Source: Novosphingobium sp. UBA1948 (GTDB taxonomy: Bacteria; Pseudomonadota; Alphaproteobacteria; Sphingomonadales; Sphingomonadaceae). Taken from it: a DNA stretch of 10,708 nucleotides. The position numbers and the translations under genes are program-made. The notes beneath the pieces were generated by a model. That model did no database searches. It was given only the letters and a program-made list of their open reading frames with translations, and was not told the DNA's origin. How positions within the stretch are numbered: the stretch's first letter is position 1; every line of letters starts with the position of its first letter. Where the stretch lies: positions 1,642 through 12,349 of the forward strand of contig DDES01000246.1 in NCBI GenBank assembly GCA_002336765.1, given 5' to 3'. Shown here piece after piece: positions 7,066 to 10,708 of the stretch.

Positions 7066-7092
7066 GAGGGGTGGGGGCAGATCCTGCGTATC
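7066..7092 (+). promoter_or_regulatory. Putative ECF-sigma promoter for copC
   Basis: GAGGGGT (7066-7072), 12 nt, TGCGTATC (7085-7092). The same bipartite element faces the other way at 7019-7045, and the two -35-like boxes are separated by 20 bp. Transcription would start near 7099 and give a leader of about 88 nt before copC. Placed this way, one sigma factor would fire copC and the regulatory/copAB operon together. Role inferred from repetition and placement. Confidence 0.75.
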
Positions 7093-7117
7093 CCGATCTA
7101 TCATGCCAAGGTTCCGA

Positions 7118-7151
7118 GATGCAGATGCATCAGGCCTTGAAAATGTTTCAA
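7118..7151 (+). promoter_or_regulatory. Palindromes in the copC leader
   Basis: Two short perfect dyads lie in the predicted copC 5' leader. GATGC-4 nt-GCATC covers 7118-7131, and TTGAAA-3 nt-TTTCAA covers 7137-7151. The second is a 15-bp operator-like palindrome; either could also be RNA structure. No known regulator box is recognised, and in a leader of this length such dyads can arise by chance. Confidence 0.3.
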
Positions 7152-7186
7152 CGCCACACGGGCTTAACCTTATCGGGAGTTCCCCA

Positions 7187-7585
7187 ATGCATCATCGTCT
7201 CATGTCTGCATGTGCCGCGCCGCTGGCTCTGGCGGGCGCCATCGCCGGTTGGACTTCCCCCGCGCTGGCGCATCCCGAAGTGCTCGCCGCCCAGCCGCCG
7301 GAAGGCACGAGCGCCAGCCATGTCACGCAGGTCACGCTCACCTTCAGCGAGCCGCTGGTTGCCGCCATGTCCGGTGTGGAGGTGATGATGACCGGCATGC
7401 CCGGCATGGCCAACCACCAGCCGATGAAAATGACCGGTGTGAAAACAAGCCTTGCCGCCGATGGCGTGACACTGGTTGCCAGACTGCCCCGTGCCCTGCC
7501 GGTGGGCACCTATGAAGCCAACTGGCACGTGGTTTCGGCCGATACGCATCGCGTTGCGGGCAAGCTGACCTTTTCGGTGAAGTGA
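7187..7585 (+). CDS. copC: CopC-domain periplasmic copper-binding protein
   Basis: 132 residues with a Sec signal peptide ending ALA|HP (cleavage after residue 28). Cleavage would leave His as the first mature residue, the amino-terminal copper ligand of the CopC family. The mature part has the CopC/YobA beta-sandwich signature: PPEGT, VTLTFSEPL, a Met/His-rich loop at residues 61-82 (MSGVEVMMTGMPGM then HQPMKM), GTYEANWHVVSADTHRVAG with Asp119/His121 in the usual copper-site loop, and KLTFSV at the end. It binds copper in the periplasm, probably as carrier or buffer for CopA. Start: ATG at 7187 with CGGGAG 7 nt upstream (7174-7179); the frame stays open further 5' but without signal-peptide logic. 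No copD follows. It is transcribed away from the sigma operon under its own copy of the ECF-type element. Confidence 0.93.
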   Translation: MHHRLMSACAAPLALAGAIAGWTSPALAHPEVLAAQPPEGTSASHVTQVTLTFSEPLVAAMSGVEVMMTGMPGMANHQPMKMTGVKTSLAADGVTLVARLPRALPVGTYEANWHVVSADTHRVAGKLTFSVK

Positions 7586-7604
7586 GCCGCTCTGTGAAGG
7601 GATC

Positions 7605-7623
7605 TGTACCCGTCGCGGGTACG
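7605..7623. terminator. Hairpin between convergent copC and lysR
   Basis: GTACCC (7606-7611) and GGGTAC (7617-7622) form a perfect 6-bp stem with a 5-nt loop. It lies exactly between the stop codons of copC (+ strand) and the LysR gene (- strand). Position and symmetry suit a bidirectional terminator, but there is no clear T-tract on either side, so this is a weak call. Confidence 0.45.
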
Positions 7624-8514
7624 TTAGATCGCCGCTTTCACCAGCCAGTCGTAAAACAGCCGCACCGGTCGCGCCTCCAGCGCGCGCGGGCGGCACACGA
7701 ACCAGTAGGAATAGGGGCTGTCCACCGCCACGCCGAACAGGCGGACCAGATTCTCGCTGGCCGTTCCGCGCAGGAAATGGTCATCATGCATGATGGCAAT
7801 GCCCAGACCCTGCACCGCGGCCATCATCAGCAGCGGCCCCGCGTCATAGTGGTCCACCGAGGCCGGTTCGAGCTTTTCCAGCCCCATGCCGGCCTTCCAC
7901 ACGTCGAAACTGTCGGGCGGGGTGGTGGATACGAAAAAGGTCTGCTTTGACAGGCGCGCGATGTCGGGCTGTTCGCCCAGTTCGGCGGCCAGTTCGCGGG
8001 TGGCAAAGGCATGCACCTTGTTGTCGCTCAGGCGCACGGCATGCAGCGCGGGATCGGGTTCCTTGGCCAGAATGATCGCGGCATCGATCGAATCGCCCAG
8101 TTCGGAATCGAGCTGGCTGCCGGTGTCGAGGTCGATATGCAGGCGCGGATGCAATTTGCGCAATTCGGGCAGGCGGGGCATCAGCCGCGCCACGGCAAAC
8201 AGCGCGGGCACGCCCAGATGCAGGCGCATCACATTGCCCGCTTCCATTTGTGATTCCACCGCCGCGGCCAGTTCCTCCAGCCGCGGGCTGACGGCATTGT
8301 AAAAGGCCTGACCATCGTCGGTGAGGCGCATCGCCTGATGCTGGCGGGTGAACAGGCGCTTGCCCACGAAATCCTCGAGCGCGCCCACGCGGCGCGACAG
8401 GGCGGATGGCGAGAGGCCCAGTTCGTTGGCCGCCGCCTTGGCGCTGCCGAGGCGCACGATGCGCACAAAGGCCTCAAGCGCGCGCAGGGGGGGCATACGG
8501 CGGCTGGCGGGCAT
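7624..8514 (-). CDS. LysR-family transcriptional regulator
   Basis: 296 residues, the usual LysR length. The N-terminal winged helix-turn-helix spans about residues 8-66 (PPLRALEAFVRIVRLGSAKA, then ANELGLSPSALSRRVGALED and GKRLFTR), and a two-lobed effector-binding domain follows from about residue 95. The PPLRALEAF opening and overall form are like the GcvA-type subgroup. The ATG at 8514 is chosen because a strong GAGGAGGA at 8520-8527 stands five bases upstream; an in-frame ATG further up lies inside corC. The gene begins one base after the corC stop, so it is probably cotranscribed or coupled with corC rather than standing beside a divergent target. No target can be assigned: it faces away from copC and is far from the aromatic operon. 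Confidence 0.9.
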   Translation of the reverse strand: MPASRRMPPLRALEAFVRIVRLGSAKAAANELGLSPSALSRRVGALEDFVGKRLFTRQHQAMRLTDDGQAFYNAVSPRLEELAAAVESQMEAGNVMRLHLGVPALFAVARLMPRLPELRKLHPRLHIDLDTGSQLDSELGDSIDAAIILAKEPDPALHAVRLSDNKVHAFATRELAAELGEQPDIARLSKQTFFVSTTPPDSFDVWKAGMGLEKLEPASVDHYDAGPLLMMAAVQGLGIAIMHDDHFLRGTASENLVRLFGVAVDSPYSYWFVCRPRALEARPVRLFYDWLVKAAI

Positions 8515-8515
8515 A

Positions 8516-9436
8516 CTAGTCCTCCTCGGCAGGGTTTTGCGGCGGGTAGAGCGCCAGACGGATGACATGGCGCTCGTCGGCCTCGGTCACCTCGATGGTC
8601 CAGCCGCTGGGATGGGCGATCCGCTCGCCCACCGGCGGCACATGGCCTGCCATCACAAAGGCAAGGCCGCCCAGCGTGTCGATATCCTCTTCCACCTCGG
8701 CCAGACGCGGGTCGATCCTCGCGCCCACTTCCTCCAGCTCGACCTTGGCATCGGCATCCCACGCGCCATCGGGCAGCGCGCGTAGTAGTTCGGTGGGGGC
8801 ATCGTCATGCTCGTCCTCCACCTCGCCCACGATTTCCTCGACCAGATCCTCGAAGGTGATGATCCCTTCCGTGCCGGAATATTCGTCCACCACCACGGCC
8901 AGATGCACGCGGCTGGAGCGCATATCGGCCAGCACATCGAGCGCGCCGCGCGCCGTAGGCACAAACAGGGGCTGGCGCATCAGGCGGGTCCAGTTGCCCT
9001 GCGGTTCCTCGCCCTTGGCCAGAAAGGCAAAGACATCCTTGATGAGGATCATGCCGATCACCTCGTCGAGCGTGTCGCGATAGACCGGCATGCGCGAATG
9101 GCCATGTTCGGCAAAGGCGGCCACGACCTCGGCCCAATCGGCATTATGCGGCAGGGCGATGATGTCGGAGCGCGGAATGCACATATCCGCCGCGTCGTTT
9201 TCGGAAAAATGCAGCACATTGCGCAGCATCAGCCGCTCTATCGGCGAGAGATCGCCTTGCGTGGCGGTGCTCGGCTCGCCCTCTTCCTCATGCTCGTCGA
9301 TAATATCTTCGAGATGGGCGCGCAAAGACTGGTCGGCATCGCCGCTTTCGAAAAAGCGCCGTATGGTGCGCCACAGCGAGCGACTACTGTCCGGCTCTCC
9401 GGCGCCGGTTTCCGAGCTACGGCCAAGATCGGCCAC
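8516..9436 (-). CDS. corC: CorC/YbeX-type CBS-domain protein (hemolysin-like)
   Basis: 306 residues without TM segments. There is a variable N-terminus (1-65), two CBS domains (about 85-140, opening MCIPRSDIIALP and including HSRMPVYRDTLDEVIGMILI, then about 155-208, including RVHLAVVVDEYSGTEGIITF), and a C-terminal CorC_HlyC transporter-associated domain (about 222-300). Members are linked to Mg/Co homeostasis and, through synteny with YbeY and PhoH, to ribosome/RNA functions. Start: GTG at 9436 is chosen, with GGAG at 9447-9450 and 25 nt after the ybeY stop. Upstream in-frame ATGs at 9481 and 9493 overlap ybeY and lack a Shine-Dalgarno. Its last codons encode the Shine-Dalgarno of the following lysR gene. 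Confidence 0.92.
   Translation of the reverse strand: MADLGRSSETGAGEPDSSRSLWRTIRRFFESGDADQSLRAHLEDIIDEHEEEGEPSTATQGDLSPIERLMLRNVLHFSENDAADMCIPRSDIIALPHNADWAEVVAAFAEHGHSRMPVYRDTLDEVIGMILIKDVFAFLAKGEEPQGNWTRLMRQPLFVPTARGALDVLADMRSSRVHLAVVVDEYSGTEGIITFEDLVEEIVGEVEDEHDDAPTELLRALPDGAWDADAKVELEEVGARIDPRLAEVEEDIDTLGGLAFVMAGHVPPVGERIAHPSGWTIEVTEADERHVIRLALYPPQNPAEED
8520..8527 (-). promoter_or_regulatory. Shine-Dalgarno for lysR inside corC
   Basis: GAGGAGGA on the - strand encodes the last two Glu codons of corC and runs into its Asp codon. It lies five bases before the lysR ATG at 8514. It decides the lysR start and makes translational coupling with corC likely. Confidence 0.75.
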
Positions 9437-9461
9437 GATGCATGTACTCCGCTTGCGAAAA

Positions 9462-9959
9462 CTACAAATGATGATCGCCATATGGGTCGGCAATGCCGAT
9501 CAACGCAAGGGCTTTAATTTCCAGTTCTTCCATTTTTCGCGCATCTTGCGGGGATATCTCGTGATCCAGCCCTGCCAGATGCAGCAAGCCGTGGATCAAC
9601 AGGTGGCTTGCATGATCCTCAAGCGTGATGCCCTTGTCCGCCGCCTCGCGCTGGCAAGTCTCGAACGCCATCGCGATGTCGCCCAGCAATTCGGGTGGGC
9701 CGTCATCGGGCAATTCCAGCAGATCCTCGCGCGCCAGCATCGGGAAGGAGAGCACATTGGTCGGCTTGTCCTTGCCGCGCCATTCGGCGTTCAGCACCTG
9801 CACCTCGGCGTCGCTGGTCATCAGCAGGCTGGCCGAAAGACAGTCCTTGGCGATTTCTGGCGCCACGGCCGCCAGCGCACCCGCCGCCCGCGCGGCCAGC
9901 ATGGCCCAGTCGGTCGTTTCGGGCCACAGGTCTTCGATATCGATGTCGAGAGTCAGCAT
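9462..9959 (-). CDS. ybeY: Endoribonuclease / rRNA maturation factor YbeY
   Basis: 165 residues. YbeY is a zinc metalloprotein needed for 16S rRNA 3'-end maturation and ribosome quality control. The zinc motif HGLLHLAGLDH is present with His123, His127 and His133. The upstream signature LNAEWRGKDKPTNVLSFP (residues 56-73) carries the conserved Arg61. The ATG at 9959 starts the normal MLTLDIDIEDLW opening; the frame is open to 10091 but those residues do not look like YbeY and would run into the hairpin region. No strong Shine-Dalgarno is seen. It is followed by corC, the standard order, and is separated from the upstream gene by a 170-bp gap with a long hairpin, so it may have its own promoter there; none is clear. 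Confidence 0.96.
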   Translation of the reverse strand: MLTLDIDIEDLWPETTDWAMLAARAAGALAAVAPEIAKDCLSASLLMTSDAEVQVLNAEWRGKDKPTNVLSFPMLAREDLLELPDDGPPELLGDIAMAFETCQREAADKGITLEDHASHLLIHGLLHLAGLDHEISPQDARKMEELEIKALALIGIADPYGDHHL

Positions 9960-10056
9960 AGGGGCGCCTGTTGTGGATTGATTTCGACATTGGCATCCCC
10001 GGGCCGCTGGGCTGGGTCTGCCAATATCGCAATGGTAAAATTCACTAGAATCAAAA

Positions 10057-10131
10057 AGTTCCAGTGATCCGATCCCGACATTCGAACGCAAGCCAGACGC
10101 AGGCAGTACCGCATGTCAGAATCGGACCACT
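10057..10131 (-). terminator. Long imperfect hairpin followed by T-run, after the HEAT-repeat gene
   Basis: Arms at 10113-10131 and 10063-10081 are inverted copies of 19 bp with 16 matches and a 31-nt loop. On the - strand the second arm is followed within a few bases by CTTTTTG, as in a Rho-independent terminator. The stop codon of the HEAT-repeat gene (10130-10132) overlaps the outer end of the stem. It may end the phoH/HEAT transcript ahead of ybeY. A second short pairing (TCACT 10042-10046 with AGTGA 10063-10067) would compete with the stem and could act as an anti-terminator, which is speculative. Confidence 0.5.
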
Positions 10132-10657
10132 AGCCCAGCGGCATGGCGATGGGGAGCATTAATTGCCTTGCGCGAGCCCGCAGCGAGGGCGGCCCCTTGG
10201 TCAAGGCGACCTCGGCCTGTGCCAGTGCCAGAGCGCGGCGCGCCGGATCCTGACCCGAGAGTGCGAACAAGGCGGTCAGCGCCTCGCATTGCACGATGCG
10301 GCTGGGGTGGGCGAGGCTGGCCTGCGCCAGCGTGAAAGCCTGCTCCAACGCGTCGCCCGCCAGCGCGAGGCGTGGCAGCATTTGCAACGCGTGCCAGCGC
10401 ACTTCCTGCTGTGGATGGCCTGCCGCTTCCAACACTTGCTCTGTCAGGGGCTGAAGTATGGCGTGGCGGTTGCGGGTGGCTTTTTCGGCAGCATCGGCGG
10501 CGCGCATCCGCACCAAGGGGTCGCCATCGGCCAGCAGGGCGATCAGCGGGCCCAGCAGCGCGGGGCGGTCGATCACCGCCCGCGCCGCCGCATCGGCCCC
10601 ACCCACCGAGCGGCGATCACAGCCCAGCAGGTGCCCTCGCAGATCGGCCTCCTGCAT
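10130..10657 (-). CDS. HEAT-repeat-like hypothetical protein
   Basis: 175 residues, almost entirely helical and rich in Ala/Leu. Three HEAT-like helix pairs are visible at about residues 33-62 (ALLGPLIALLADGDPLVRMR), 67-97 (ILQPLTEQVLEAAGHPQQEV, then RWHALQML) and 103-134 (LEQAFTLAQASLAHPSRIVQ). The Asp-Pro/His-Pro turn followed by Arg at the repeat boundary is typical of HEAT repeats. Such proteins are usually binding scaffolds; no enzyme motif is seen. The start ATG at 10657 is 4 nt after the phoH stop, so it is probably cotranscribed and translated by coupling; no clear Shine-Dalgarno is present. Function unknown; its place in the PhoH–YbeY block hints at RNA or ribosome work, which is inference only. 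Confidence 0.75.
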   Translation of the reverse strand: MQEADLRGHLLGCDRRSVGGADAAARAVIDRPALLGPLIALLADGDPLVRMRAADAAEKATRNRHAILQPLTEQVLEAAGHPQQEVRWHALQMLPRLALAGDALEQAFTLAQASLAHPSRIVQCEALTALFALSGQDPARRALALAQAEVALTKGPPSLRARARQLMLPIAMPLG

Positions 10658-10661
10658 CGTT

Positions 10662-10708
10662 TCAGTCGATGTCCTTGCCCTCGTAGGCTTCGACGATCCG
10701 CCCGACGA
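10662..10708 (-). CDS. phoH: PhoH-family protein (YbeZ), C-terminal end only
   Basis: Only the last 14 codons and the stop are in the window. On the - strand they read VGRIVEAYEGKDID-stop, like the conserved end of PhoH-family ATPases (…RIVEAYE…). The gene order phoH–ybeY–corC, here with one gene inserted, is the strongest support. Most of the gene, including the P-loop, lies beyond the window. Confidence 0.7.
   Translation of the reverse strand, partial: VGRIVEAYEGKDID

Noticed and set aside
7039..7072. Inverted repeat ACCCCTC … GAGGGGT read as a hairpin or terminator
   Set aside because: The arms are better explained as the -35-like boxes of two divergent promoters, since each is followed at the same distance by TGCGTATC.
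6755..7186. N-terminal extension of copC upstream of 7187
   Set aside because: It would run through the divergent promoter region and the anti-sigma gene; the signal peptide and Shine-Dalgarno place the start at 7187.
7119..7385. Upstream open frame beginning in the copC leader and running into copC out of frame
   Set aside because: Poor Shine-Dalgarno, no recognisable product, and it overlaps the well-supported copC signal peptide.
7541..7548. Extra TGCGTATC (- strand) inside copC
   Set aside because: There is no GAGGGRT box 12 nt away and it lies in coding sequence; a chance match.
9960..10091. N-terminal extension of ybeY to 10091
   Set aside because: The extra residues are unlike YbeY and the segment enters the hairpin; the normal family start is at 9959.

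Overview
The window reads as GC-rich alphaproteobacterial chromosome, most likely a sphingomonad (Novosphingobium/Sphingobium type). This rests on strong G/C third-position bias, the PhoH–YbeY–CorC block, and the pairing of an aromatic meta-cleavage tail with a CopA/CopB copper module. No RNA genes, insertion sequences, CRISPR arrays or origins are visible. Genes are densely packed. The longest gene-free stretches are the divergent promoter region at 6989-7186 and the hairpin region at 9960-10129; none exceeds 300 bases.

Region 1 (1-2937, + strand): the end of a meta-cleavage pathway operon. It holds a 5'-truncated acylating acetaldehyde dehydrogenase, its partner 4-hydroxy-2-oxovalerate aldolase, an SDR-like protein that lacks the catalytic lysine, and a double-length 4-oxalocrotonate-tautomerase-like protein. 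The first two convert 4-hydroxy-2-oxoacids to pyruvate and acyl-CoA.

Region 2 (2977-7585): a copper-handling regulon with its own signalling circuit. On the - strand, in transcription order, are a small one-TM anti-sigma-like protein (CnrY type), a periplasmic metal sensor with all five CnrX-type metal ligands, an ECF sigma factor, the multicopper oxidase CopA and the outer-membrane protein CopB. CopC is transcribed divergently on the + strand. The most notable signal of the window is here. A 27-bp bipartite element, GAGGGRT-N12-TGCGTATY with invariant spacing, occurs three times: twice back-to-back between the anti-sigma gene and copC, and once over the end of the sigma gene just upstream of copA. 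It is very probably the promoter recognised by this ECF sigma. It predicts an autoregulated circuit with a separate booster promoter for copAB.

Region 3 (7624-10708, - strand): a LysR-type regulator whose Shine-Dalgarno lies in the last codons of corC, then corC (ybeX), ybeY, a HEAT-repeat protein, and the last codons of phoH. This is the conserved PhoH–YbeY–CorC RNA/ribosome housekeeping block. It departs from the common order in two ways: a HEAT-repeat gene and a long imperfect hairpin sit between phoH and ybeY, and a lysR gene stands where lnt is often found after corC.
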